A stretch of DNA of 64,000 nt from Nymphaea colorata (Eukaryota; Streptophyta; Magnoliopsida; Nymphaeales; Nymphaeaceae): the NCBI RefSeq assembly GCF_008831285.2, contig NC_045143.1, forward strand, positions 5,589,503-5,653,502, given 5' to 3'. Shown one piece after another: positions 34,826 to 48,143 of the stretch (within the stretch, counting starts at the first letter, position 1; every line of letters begins with the position of its first letter). The notes under the pieces are model-generated. The model saw only the letters and a list, made by a program, of their open reading frames with translations. It did no database searches and was not told the origin of the DNA. The position numbers were made by a program, and so were the translations under genes.

Positions 34826-37800
34826 TGTTCATGCATACCTTTTTTTGCCGTACCAACATACCCAAATTTTCTAAATTTGCTGTACCGATACCCACTTCCC
34901 CTTACCCTTACCCATGTGACTTAGCTACCAATTGATGAAATATCAGTTCTGTGTTCTTTTTCCACGTGAAGCATTTGGCTGCTACTGCTTTTATGTTCCG
35001 AGAGATTTAGTCATGTGTTCTTTTTGATTCCTGTCTTGTTATTAATTTGGAATGTCAGTGTGGTGTTGCCTTAGGCTTATTGAATTATATATGGACTGAG
35101 TCTGATCTATAACTTTCTCCCATGGGCAGGTACTGTGAGTGCTTTGCAGCAGGTATATATTGTGATGGATGCAACTGTGTTAACTGTTGCAATAATGTTG
35201 AAAATGAAGCTGTCAGACTTGAAGCTGTTGAAGCTACACTGGAGCGTAACCCACATGCATTTAGACCAAAGATTGCCAGCAGTCCTGTTGCATCTAGGGA
35301 TAGTCGGGTATTCCTCATATTCAAAATTTCAAAATATTATCAGTGATAATTGCTTAACTCTCTTTTTCTGTAGCAAGACATACACAACACACACACACAC
35401 ATATATATACTGGCCAGTGTTGTGAAAGACACTTCAGATTGGAGCTTATTGGCTGACACGTAATTGGCTCCTCACCAATACAATACACATACAGGTTATT
35501 TGTTTATATTTTATTCTTTTTAAACTCAAGTTGAAATAATTATTTGTTTAATTTAGAAGATAATAAAACAGTGCGATATGAGTCGATGATAAAGATGTAT
35601 CGGTTGACAAACCAATATGGCACTGATTCTGCCATTTACAACATTACTGTTGGCCACTATGCATGTGCGTTGTGCACTTTCCCATGTCTGCATGGGCATT
35701 TGCATATGTGCTTAAGCAACTGGCGTTGATGATACATTGTCAGTTGTTAGGAAGATATTTTCTAGTAGACCAACAATAAGGAATTTACTAGATTTATGTA
35801 CTAAAGGTAAGAAAGTGTTTTGCTTGAAAATTTGGTGTAAGATGCCTAGATACTACTGTGCAATTTGAACTTTCACTTTCTTCTGCTTCTAAAAATACAT
35901 TTTATAACTAAATTTCTTTGATACAAATTGTAATAGTAAGTGAAACATTGTAAATCCATCATACACTGAAATGCTGCATAGAGAATAAGATGCTTAACTG
36001 CATAAAACCTGTATTTCAGCCAACCTGCCTACTTGTGGCATACCCATCTCATCCTCCTAAAGACCCAGGTGTCTGTTTTGTTTATTGTTTGTGCTTGTTA
36101 TTATATTTGTATTGTGATACCATGTAACTCTAATTATCAAATAGAGGTATTACTTGACATGTATCAAACATTGGTCATCAATGTTATTGCACTGAGATGC
36201 TTCGTGGACTGTTATCAATCCAGGAAGAAACAGGGGAGCTGCCCCTAGTGGGAAAGCATAACAAAGGTTGCCATTGCAAAAAGTCAGGTTGTCTGAAAAA
36301 GTACTGTGAGTGCTTCCAAGCCAGTGTTCTGTGCTCTGAGAACTGCAAATGCATTGACTGTAAGAACTTTGAAGGTAGTGAAGAGAGAAGAGCTCTCTGC
36401 CATTCTGATCCTAGCATTGCATTGAACTATATCCAGCAAGCAGCAAATGCTGCCATAAACGGAGCTATTGGATCATCAGGTTTTGCGTCTCCTCCACTGA
36501 ACAAGAAAAGGAGAAACCAAGAAATTTTCTATACCATGGCTGCTAAGGATCCTTCAAGTCAAAGGATTCCTCAGTTTCCTCAGGTATGAGCCTGCTGCCC
36601 CTCACGGACGTATGTATGAATTCTTTTGTCTTTTCTTTGTTGATGTTGTTATCTTTAAAAGTTGGCCAATTAGTAATTAGGAAACTGAATGGCCTGAGGT
36701 TGACTTCCTTTTCCAACAAATGGGACAGCTAGGTCTCTCTCCTAATCCTCATGGTCCCATTCAAATATTATGAAAATTTCTCTATTAAGAAAATCTTTCA
36801 AAATCCCCATTCTTTTGAAAAAGTGTTGCATATTGAGGGGTGATTTCAGTTTTTTTATTTGTCTTACCTTCCTTTTCTGGTGCATCAAGCATGAAGCAAG
36901 TTTTGGAAGAAATTAGTTGCACAAAAGGTTCTAAGGGAAGGGAAAAAGTTTCAGATTTAGATGGCAATGACCTAGCAATCTACCAAGCGTCCGCTCAATA
37001 TGGTGTTTGCTATCTTAGATGCTGATAGGAAATTTAAATATACTATGTGATGGAAGTGTATTTTTGTTCTTGAAAAGGACCGGCAGTCTGTTTTGTCCTT
37101 TTTGCAGAGAATAGTGGCTGCAAAATTTGCACTTACTGAAAACATGAAATCAGGATTTAGTTGTACTAATTTGATAATTTGCTTTACAGTAAGCCCACTG
37201 CCTCTGAATGGCACATGTACCGTAACATTGTTTTTACTGTGGGTAGACCTTTTTCCAGAAACATTTCTGGAGCAGAAGAAGCGTATGGTGATTGGCTTTT
37301 CCTTCATATCGTCTGTACTGTACCTTGTACCCAACAAAACAGGATCTTTTCAATTTGACATGCTATATTAAGTCAGGTTTCCTTTTTTTTTTCTCTTTTG
37401 GTCCACATTGTTGATATCAACTTGGTAAACTTGTCAAACAATTTAGAAGGCTCATGAATGACAATCACCTTGTTCTAAAGCCTATGGCCCCATTGGTAGT
37501 TTGGTATAGATGTTGCATGTTGGAAGCAAGCTTTATCTAACTCAACCAAGAATCTTGTTAAAGTGCTCATCCTTTGAAGATTATTAGCATTTTCATCATG
37601 CCCAAAGTCATCAAGTTGTATTCCACTGTTTAGATAGTTGCCTGAAAATGCAAGATTTTTGTCTTAGGAATGATTGGAATGATGATGTGCCTTCTTGTAT
37701 CTTGTTTTATGTTGTCATTTAGATCGACTGCCAACATGCATATGAGGATTTTCTCTCTCTCTTAATTATTTTTCTATGCTGACGTTAAATATCTGGAGCA

Positions 37801-39528
37801 TAACTGGTGGTAATTCAATGTAGCTGAAACACTTGTCCATAACTCCTTGATTTAGTAGCGCGTGTGCATTTGTGAGACTGCCATGCCACCTCATACCAGC
37901 CAGATCTTTGCAATAGGCACTGAATCAATGAATGTGTCTTCTGCATACAGGAGAGTGAAGTTTTTTATTTAAGCAGAATTGCTTTGCCAGAGACTCAGTT
38001 ATGATGCCTATTTATTTACGACTTGGTGGTTTTGTCACCACACTGATGCTTGTTGACCATGAAATGAGTAGTTCTGCTGATGTTTCACATTGCTAAGCTT
38101 AGCAACAACCCCAAGTGACCTGATAAGCACTCATTTCTCAAATGACCTTCCTTTGTTATCAGAATGTCTGAGTCATCAATTTGTTTAAGATTCTGGCAAG
38201 TTATTTCTTTCTTTTTTTTAACTTATTCAGGCAAGTCAACTGAAAGCTTCATCTTCAGTGCCATCATCTTCGTTAGCTTCCCTTTCTGTTTCTCATTCAG
38301 TGGTGCCAACAGCTTTGGGTTCTTCGAAATTTTCATACAGGTAGCTTAGTTTTTCCGTCCATGTTATAATTTTGGAAAATTTTGATCCTGAGGTTCATAT
38401 CTCTTCTTATGCTATCTTAAATGTGGTTTGTCTTGGCCTGTAATCAAGGTCTCTGCTAGCAGACGTTGTGCAGCCAGAGGACGTGAAGGAGCTTTGTAAG
38501 CTCCTGGTGGTAGTTTCAGCAGAAGCTGATAAAGCATTTAGAGGTACTTTGGGTGCTCTTTGTAGGTTCATCTTAAAAATGTGATTGTTTGAATACTGAA
38601 AAATGTGCAGAAGAGCTTAATATTTTTTATATAATTTAGAAAAGGGCTTTTTTTTTGCCTTTACTACAAAAAAAACTGATAATTTTGCAATGTAATGCTG
38701 AACTTTCTATAAAATTGTGCTAGTTTTCCTTGATGGTTGTTCAAGCTATGTCATAGTCTTGCAAGTTACTAATTAATCTCTTTCTTCCAGGGAAAAATAG
38801 CCAAAAGGAAGAAAAGATAGAGATAGGTGGTCAGTCTGAGAAGCCCCAGGAATTGGCCATGGAAACACAGGATGGTTGTTCCGAATCCGCAGAAGTCTCA
38901 AATGAAAGCCAACCAGATAAAATGGGAGCAAATAAGTCAGTCTCAGAGGATGCGGATGTGGAAAGGAGTAGGCCTATGTCGCCAGGAACGCTAGCACTTA
39001 TGTGTGATGAGCAAGATACAATGTTGATGGCATCAGCATCCCCATCTGGAGTTCCAGGCTGTAGCAGTAGGATGGCTTCAAGATTTCCGTGCAACTCTGG
39101 AGTATCAGAACTGTACATGGAGCAGGAGAGGTGTGTGTTGACTGAGCTCCGAGATTGCCTTCGGAGGCTGATAACGCTTGGGACAATGAGAGGTAAAACA
39201 CAGTAATGCTTTGTAAAATTGCAAAGACGATTTGCTTTGAAATTATTTTGGCTTGGAGTGGTTCTTGTCTTAGGCAATAGTTGCTCAGATATCACCTTAC
39301 TACTTTTGTTCAGAGATACAGTACTCCATGAACATGGATAAGTCGGAGCAGCATGGGAGTCATCAAGAATCAGGGAACACAAGAGCTGCGCCACCAACAA
39401 GTGCTGGATTTCCCCAAACAGCAAATTCAGTTGCTACGGCAGTTCACAGTAATGGTTTGCCCATTAAGGTTGGGCATCCTGTTGAAAATGGCGAGGCTCA
39501 CATAAAAGTGGAGACTATGGAGCAATGA
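31904..39528 (+). CDS. Tesmin/TSO1-like CXC-domain protein (TCX5/6/7 type)
   Basis: Eight exons: 31904-32037, 33630-33743, 35130-35307, 36224-36583, 38231-38340, 38449-38543, 38791-39192 and 39314-39528. Phases agree and give 535 residues. The N-terminus ([12 protein letters not shown]) and [11 protein letters not shown] are typical of TCX5-like proteins. CXC domain 1 spans about 73-105 ([17 protein letters not shown], then CDGCNCVNC). It is followed by the conserved [10 protein letters not shown] linker and CXC domain 2 at about 158-190 ([18 protein letters not shown], then [10 protein letters not shown]). These Cys-rich domains bind zinc and TTYGAA-type promoter sites. TCX5/6 are DREAM-complex subunits that repress cell-cycle and DNA-methylation genes. 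The tail contains [18 protein letters not shown]. All cysteines of both domains are present. Which paralogue it is cannot be decided. Confidence 0.95.
34773..34823. repeat. (TG)n(TA)n microsatellite in TCX intron
   Basis: TG repeats pass into TA repeats inside the 1.39-kb intron between exons 2 and 3. Flanking GGTACTGGTACGTGGGTATG (34591) and ACCGATACCCACTTCCCC are loosely inverse, hinting at an old foldback element. Confidence 0.85.
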
Positions 39529-42500
39529 GGATCTGTTAATCAATTTTGTTGCGGTCTCCTGTTAGCTAAAGCTGCAGAGGTTTTCAGCAACTGACACAGG
39601 ATAAGCCAATGATATTTCTGAAGGCTTTCGGGCGCCATTTTTTCTCCCATCATCATCATGAATGTATTTATGTGGTTCTTTCAGGGTTTACATTTCAATC
39701 TTCACCTGCTAGGCTGCTACTTGAATAAACTTAGCTAAGGTGCTGGATCAAAATTGCTGAGAGGTTAATTTTGGCCTCCGGAAGTATCGCATTTCTGGGC
39801 AGGACAGTGTCTTGAGTTGCAACGCTGACCATGGACGTGCAGGTGAACCCTCCACGGCAACCATGACCATATATGTACATTATCTGAGATTCATTATCTG
39901 CTCAGAGGCTTTTCCCAGCTGGTCATTCATAGCTCTTGTAGGCGCCAAAAGAGTAGATATATATTACCTCGATTTTGTTGTAATTGGTGAGAAATCTAAG
40001 CACCAGATGTAATTACTTTCGGTCGAAATTCTCCAAATTTTCTAGATTTTTCCCATCAGTTTGCTTGGTTCGCAAACAGGCAAACAGGATGGGTGTTGAT
40101 TTTAAGGTCAATTATGCAAGTTTTCTGGCGCCATGGGTACAGGACAGGAATATGGAGGTAGAATTCTTCCCCTTCCTGCAATGGAACTTTGTTCCTTTTC
40201 TTAGTTACGGCAGACGTACACTCTAAGAAGCAGCTGTTTCTTCCGCAGATTATGTATCAATCAGATATAAAGTTCCCAATTCACGCGGTTTTATGCCCGT
40301 CATCCACAAATGATGAAGGGTTTTTTTTTTTTGTCTTATTCTATGCATATGCTGGGGAAACCAGAGCCTTTAGTTTCTGATTACTAACCTTTCGCACAAG
40401 TCTTAGAATGAACTCTCCGAAAACTTGATGCGGATGAAAAAAAACATGAACCGCCGCTTAAACGTCTGGGCCACGGCAGTTTTAGTTGGAAACTCCGGCC
40501 TTTTGACACCTTTCAGCCTGTTCTTCACTTGGTCATATCATGGAAGCCAAGCAACTTGATTAAGACCAAGGTGCGAACTTTCTGTCGGTTAATTTGAAGA
40601 TTTCTTGAAGTCAGCAGCTACCACGAATTGGCTTCGGGGGACGGCAGATACACTTGCTAGAAGTAAATTCTTCGCGTATTGCCAAGCATAGTTGCTCTTA
40701 GGTTTGTCATATGCACCACGTGGAGAAACTTTGCATCACCATCTCTTCTGTGTCTGCTTCTATTTGAAGTTTTCCATTGGAGCGAATATTAACTTTAAGG
40801 GTTCCATTTATTTCGAGCATGAAACAAGGTCTTACCGAACTTAGCTTTAAAATATAAATCTCAGGTCTTATACAAGCTGCCATTAAGAAATCTGTAGTAC
40901 AGCGTGCTTCTTGTTAGAGTGAACTGGATCCGATAGGTGTGGCCATTGCATTGATTCTTTTTTCAGTTTTTAGCAACAAGAAGGAATTGCACCAAGGCCT
41001 GGGTGGCCTAAACCCCTGAACTTACGACGGCTATGACGTTTTCAGCATTACTGGAGTGGGGATTCTCACGAGTGTGGGACTATGTCTGTCAAACAGGCGC
41101 TGTCCACTACCACAATAGGAAACTCAAACCCCCTCGCGTGATGAGGCTATCTCAGCCATGAGTTCTCTGAGATTAGTGAACAGGGGCGTGCTATCTATTG
41201 GTTCGCGCAGGTCATGTGATGGAACCACTGCATTCCTCGTCAGCGCGTCCCAGTTGTCCCACAATAAACAATATCTGCCCAATACTTGTGACACGGCTGC
41301 GACCTTAATTTTCTTCTAAGAATACTGATGTCAGCGTTGAATGTCGGATCATCCTGTGGGTGAGATGGAAATTCTGTTGATGATTAGAACAAACATACCA
41401 AGAGTTGAAAAGTGAGATTGAATTTACAAGAACAAGGAAATTCGGTGAACTTTTTTTTTTTTTTTTTGGGTAATCCTCAGTTTTGTTCCTTTTGAGTTTG
41501 AATCTTCCAACCAAATGCTGTTTTGGAGGACGAAGGTCGTTTTGTCTCCCAAATGGCATTTAAAACGTCTCTTGATGATGGTCAGATCTGAGTTTGTGAA
41601 AGATTCAGTTTCGACAAAACGTTTTGAAAAAAGGAGTGAAGAATTCACAGAAACTGCACAAAAAAATAGTTGTGAAACCAAGTCATAAATCCTAGTTTTC
41701 ACAAAGTCATTTCATAAAGTATCATCGAGAGACAATAAAAATGAAAGACGATGCGATTAAGCCACTGAGAGACGCACTAGAGGCCCTTGCTTTTCCATAA
41801 TGATGGTATACGTATTTATCATTAAGGATATAGGCGCAATGGATGGGGCATAGGTCGATAGGCAGTCAGTGTTTGCTTCGAACTTGCGGCGTTCACTTTC
41901 TGTGCTACAAAAAGAAAGCACCAGTATGCAAAATAAGGGCACCTGCAAGTAGTATACAAAATTCACAATTGGACGATGGTTGCTTCTATCACCAACTTAC
42001 TAAGTTTTTCAATTCCAAAGAAGAAAACCACTTTATGTTTTTAGTTTTTTCTTTATTTTCGGCTAAAGCAACATTTTGGCCTTTAGTAATGAAAAGGCTA
42101 ATCTAGGTAGAGGAACTTGCTACATTATTTTAACGTGCTCTATCTAATATTGGTTTCCAATCAATGTAAAACTGTGGGAAGTAGACACTGAAATCTGGTA
42201 TTAAAACCTTGGATTGTGCTTTTCCATCTCCTTATCTCTCTCTCACTAACCAACAATATATATATATATATATATACCCGAGCCAATCCACTATTCCGTT
42301 TATGTGACCAAACACGAAAAGTTCACTTTGGTGATTGGCAAAGTCGTAACTCGACTTGATGAAGACTGGGTCACTGGATCAAAGATAACTTGGCAACTCC
42401 ATAGAGTTAGGTCATAATTTTTTTATAGTGTATCTCATAAGATATTTTTTCACCAACTAAAAAAAAAAAATGAGTATTTACGTATATTCCCTAAAGTTCA

Positions 42501-43127
42501 ATGGTATTTCACAATTTAAAAATAACAAATCATTCAGCAACATGCGATAAAAGAATACAAAAAATTACATATCACAGATCAACGTTTGGACAAATAACAT
42601 AACACCGCAAAAAGATTGCTCCTCCACAAATCAAGCCTCCGCATTTCACCATAACTCTCAAATTTATGCTTTTTACAGTATAGTGTTGTTGCAAGTAGAT
42701 GCTGAAATCTAAAGTGTGATACAACTGTGGATTTCAGTTATCGTGGATTTTAAATCCCCACGGATCTAAGATCTATAAGAAATCAAACGCCACCTTGAAA
42801 CGTTATGCTAACTTGTGTTTAACCTTGGTTACAATAACGGCGGCAATTGAAGGAGGGTTTTTGAGAGGTTTGGGGAACAGATGAGTGGTGATTTATAGAT
42901 GGAAAAACTTTGGGAGGCGATTTGCTATTAGACCAAATTGTGTGCGGCGGTATGCAATTGTTTTAAAAAATATGTAAGTGGTTGACGGTCGGTCCGATCT
43001 TAGATGACTTGGATAAGCGAGTTTACCAGCTAAACCGTTCATTTTGGACAAGCAACGGTTGGGATTCGAGCTCTCCCGCGATTCCTTCCCTCTCGGGAAG
43101 AGCGCAGAGAAACGACGGAAAGAAGTC
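39529..43127. other. Intergenic between TCX and hydrolase genes; no gene recognised
   Basis: The first about 450 bases are likely TCX 3' UTR. The rest holds short open frames with no family resemblance, a T run (41450-41467), and an (AT)n tract near 42256-42275. No transposon ends are evident. Confidence 0.6.
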
Positions 43128-46100
43128 ATGCAAGCATTCGGTTTCCTCTCCTTCTCCAAGTCCCTCTCGGGAGGCACCGTGCGCACCATAGCGTCCCTCC
43201 CTTCGTTCACCGCCGGCCGCCGCTTCTGCAGAATTCTCCGTCCGGGATCTTTCAGCCTCAAGTTTGGTTCGAGGTCGCTTCTCTTACCCAGACTTGCTCT
43301 ACTGGTCTGCCTAGCCCATACGATGGAGGCGTTGAGTCCTGAAAGCTTCCGAACGGACTTCATGGAAATGCTGCGCACCAGACGTACTGGAGAAGGCAAT
43401 TCCTTGTCTCTCTCACAAAACCCAGAATTTCTATCATGAAGTTCATCATATTTTATTATCTAAATTGCTGAAACTTTTATTTTTTGTTTGTTCTTAGTTC
43501 CTCTTCATGTAGAGCGCGCTGCTCCCGTGACTGATCCGAACTACCAGGGGAGCTTTCAGTTTCCACGGGTGGTAGGAAATTATTTTTCTTTAGACCTGGA
43601 AATTGTTGTGCATTGTTCGAGTCTTCGAGATTTCAAATTTTTTTGTGGTCCTCTTATTTCGTTCATCGCATACTTTCCTGTATTTGCTTAAGAAATCAAT
43701 GATGATTTGCAGGCAATGGAGTCTTGTCCTAGGAAGGACGTGGGAGACCCAAAGATTGCGCTTGTGGAAGAAAATTTTTACTTGTTCACGGAGGTAAAGT
43801 TCCTAACTCGGACGCGCCTTATTCACTGATGGACTTTTTAAAATACTGAAGAAATTGAGGTGAACTTTCTTAAGGTAGATGGTTAGTTTATTGATTTTAC
43901 TTAAGCTGGCCCGATTTCAAGACGAGCTTACAAGGTAGAGTTTACTTTCTGCTGTTTGATCTCGATCGTGTTATCGCATTGAGGTTTCAATCCAATCTAT
44001 ATTCGACTTCTTCAGTTCAGTTTCCAATGTGATACATTTGGTCTTTTTGCAACATATCTAAGTGAAAATGGTCTAAGTGAGTTCAATTTTTCATCTATAA
44101 CCAGCGTCTTCAATGTGGGATGGATATGCTGCATATATGGTCAATTTTATTCCATAATGTTTTTGAGTGCTGTCCATCTTCCGGAGGGGGTTTTTGCTGT
44201 CCTTTTTGCTAAAAAATGGAAAGGTTCCTTGCTATTTGTTGCTATGTCATGCTCATGGACAAAAGCGTTGCTTTTGTTCTGGTAGTTAGGCAGGTGAACA
44301 GGGGAAAATGCCAGTGCTGGTTCTGAAACTGAGGGATAAGACGGAGAAAATGCCCGCTATTGTGATTCTTCATAGCTCTTACAAAACCAAGGAATGGGTG
44401 CGACCGCTTCTGGAGGTAAATTTCCTCCCTTTGATTTGGTGTTCTTTATATGGTTTAGTAGTATGGCCATTTATTCCGTGTGCATGCTTAGGCTTATGCT
44501 TCACGGGGCTATGTTGCTGTTGCCGTGGATGCACGCTATCATGGTGAAAGGGCGAAGACTTTAACTTATTACCGAGATGTATGGTATTCTTTATCTTTTA
44601 TTCCTCCATTGGTTTCCTATGGATGCCTGCTGATTCTGATGGAGCAGAATTTTTATTGAGTTGGCGTTGCCAGTTCTTTATGTGGATGAAACTGCAGTCT
44701 CTTTCTCAGTTACCATTTTATTCAAAAATCGACCATGCAGGTACAGTTTGTGGGATTTATTTTATAGGGGTCATGAACTAATTTATCAGTGAATTTTTAG
44801 CCATTTATGTAATTCAAATAAAAATGACCAAAAATTCATAAATTTTAAGGTTTCCAAAGTCGTGCTTTTTCTGTTAGATTTTCTCAAAGAAAAAACAGGT
44901 TTTTCTGAGAAATGTACCCTGCTAAATGTATCTGCAGAGGCATAACGCTCGTAAAAGACTACAAAAGTGTCATTTCTTGCACTGTCTATGCAGATCTATA
45001 ATTTAAATGTGCATAGAGTATATTTTTCCTTTATCTCCCCTCAATTCATATGCTCCTTCATGCAGGCACTTATATCTGCTTGGAAACATGGTGACACCAT
45101 GCCTTTCTTGTTTGACACGGTATAGAAATGTTTTTATAATGGCTTTGTCTATATTTCTTCCCTTTTGCGGCTGTTCTTGTTGTTCTTCTGTTACAAGTTT
45201 GACCGTGGGAAGTGATGCATAGAGTTATGTTATACTGACACAAATAGTTATATACTTATATATCAAAATTAAACTGGCCTTCAATGGTTGCTTAGCCCAT
45301 TAAAGTAAAAAAATTTGGGACTGGGGAGTGATGGCAGTATTTTACATCCTTCAAAGTCTTAGTTTGTTAAAATGCCAGAAACCTGCCAAATCCTCATGGG
45401 ATTTGTTGGAAGCCTTGTAAGCCAGCCCATTGCTGGTTCTCTTGACTTTAATATTTGTGACTGGTGTCCATTATCTGGCACAATGTCAATAAATTAGGTT
45501 TACCTTTGCTGAAATAAAACCTTGTAAATTGATATGATAGTAGGACGAGTTGTGCATCACAACATGCTCAGGCCCCTTTTGACCCATGAAAGTAAGAAGA
45601 AGAATTTTATATGGTTCATGCAGAGACCATGAAATACAGTTAATACAGGAAAGAATGCCAACAATGAAGGATTCAAGTTAAGTGCTGGGTTTGATGGGCT
45701 GCTAGCTTCAGCTACAGGGAAAACTAAAATGTCATCTTGAAGGGAGAAAAGAACAATTTGAATGATGATAGTGGTACTATGTGGAACAGAAACAAAGTAC
45801 ATACAATAAACTTCAGGCTCTAAATTTTTTCTCAAGTGATGTGGTGCCTAACTGTTATCTATTTTGTGGATATGGAAACTCCTAATGTCAATGCAACATT
45901 GGTCTGAAAGTTGGTCAAGGGCTTGCATTTAAAGTAGTAGTGGTAGAGTTGTATGACTCTTCAGGACAGAATTATGTCATACATCCCTTGTATCACAATG
46001 GACTAAACTTTCCTGCTTACGGGCCCGCTAAAGAAGAATTAATTTCCTTTGGTTTTAACAATATCTCACCCAGGACATTATACAAGTATTTAGTCCATTT

Positions 46101-48091
46101 ATTGCATGATATTCTTTATGCTTCCACGTCTCATCTGCATTTTTGTGTTTATGAACGAAGGTCTGGGACTTGATAAAATTGGCAGACTATCTAACCCAGA
46201 GGGTAGATGTTGACTCATCTAAGATTGGCATTACTGGTGAATCACTTGGAGGTAGACCATGATCCTTTTTGGAGTTTGTTAATATTTTATTGACCATTTG
46301 CAATTAAAATATACCACTTATACATTGATTTGAGGCTACAGGAATGCATGCATGGTTTGCTGCTGCAGTTGATTCCAGGTACTCTGTGGTTGTGCCAATA
46401 ATTGGTATTCAGGTGAAAACCCTTGTTTTTCTTCCTATATATGTCTGCAATAGTTTGCCGGTCACACTGTATTCCAGACAATGCTAACACTTTTCCAGGA
46501 ATACACAGGGATTTCATTGGGCATTGGAAAATGACAAATGGCAAGCCCGAGTTGATAGTATAAAGCCTGTTTTTGAAGGTGTGCTTGTGTATTCTTGCTA
46601 ATTCTTAGCTCCAATGGGTGTTAAGTTGCATGAGCATAAGTTCAGTTTTTTCTCCAAAATCTTGCATGCCTTAGCTTTTAATCTGTTAACTGTTATTGAA
46701 CATGATTATATATTGGAAGGTTGCCTACTGTAGGAGTTTTTGTCTTGTTCTTATCTAATAACTCAGGAAAATAATTTTCTAGTTATTTTTTTGCGGTTGT
46801 TGGTGACATTTTTCACCATGATTTTTCAAAATATTTATCATAGGATATCTCCAGCTCATTGAATTTACTTTTCTTTCTTCTTTACTGTTCTTTATCATGA
46901 TGCTGAATTTTAAGTATGATGTTCTTTTACATTTATCCAATTATCCTTTACTGGATACAAAGAAAATGCATGACTTGGTTCTTGGTTCATGTTGTTGCTC
47001 ATTGTTTTTCTTGTTCATCTTTCATGGATACGAAGAAGATGCATGACTTGGTTCTTGGTTCATGTTGACATTCATTGTTTTTCCTGTACGTTATTCAACT
47101 AACCATGCAGGATCCATAATTGCTGTTGCTTAGAACTGGTTGGTTTTTTCTTCACGTACTCTTATTCAGAAAACAAGTCTGCAAGAGAAAACCTTTAATG
47201 CTTGTAATTGAGGATGCAACATGGTAGTTGCTGAAGCTTGCAATTTAAGTTTTTCTCATGTATTTCTCTTTCTTTGTTCACTTATTCCTTTTCATTGTTG
47301 ATAATATCATCATTTCTATGTGTGCTTCAGACTTCTGTCTGTCATTCTTGGTTTCTTTCCCAAATGATAGATATCTGTACCCAAAAAGATCTGTTAGGTG
47401 CATGCATTCCAAACTAGGTATCAATATACTTGGACTCTTAGCTTCAGGAAATCTAATCTGCCACTTTTCCTGGTTGCAGAAGCACGTGTTGACTTAGGTA
47501 AACCTTCAATTGATAGGGGAGTGGTGGAGAAGGTATGTTCTCACTGAAGATGATGCAAGCATATTTATTTCGTTATGCTTTCATTCATGTCGATTATCAA
47601 ATTGTGTTTGACTTTCATTTCTGGGTTCTGGATGACCATCCTGTTTCCCCTTTCAGGTATGGGACCGAATTGCACCAGGTCTAGCTCATCAATTTGATGC
47701 ACCTGATTCTGTTCCAGTTATTGCACCACGGCCTCTACTCATTCTAAATGGTATCTATTTTCAAATCTTTTTGCTTCTTTGTACAAGGATGCAGACAGTT
47801 GAAAGATCCTTTCATTTTCTTCTCCTTTTCAAAAAAAGTCTACGATAATTAGGCAGAAGATCAATATTCCTTCTTCTTCAACCACTTTGATGGTTGTGAA
47901 ATTGTTTATTTAATCAAAGACACCATAGAAATAGGTGAAAAGGTGGTCACTTCCTTGTGAATTTGGTTTTATGCCTGTGGCAGGTCAAGACGATCCACGG
48001 TGCCCTATTGGAGGCTTACAAGAGCCTATCTCAAGGACCATTAAGGCTTATGAGGATGCAAAGTTGCCACATAATTTCAAGGTTGTGCATA

Positions 48092-48143
<52 letters not shown>

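Noticed and set aside
38831-39424. 197-codon minus-strand frame over TCX exons 7-8
   Set aside because: It crosses an intron of the TCX gene and is explained as the antisense of its exons.
40980-41290. Mixed-composition stretch that looked like a transposon fragment
   Set aside because: No inverted ends, target duplication or coding motif could be found, so it is left as plain intergenic DNA.
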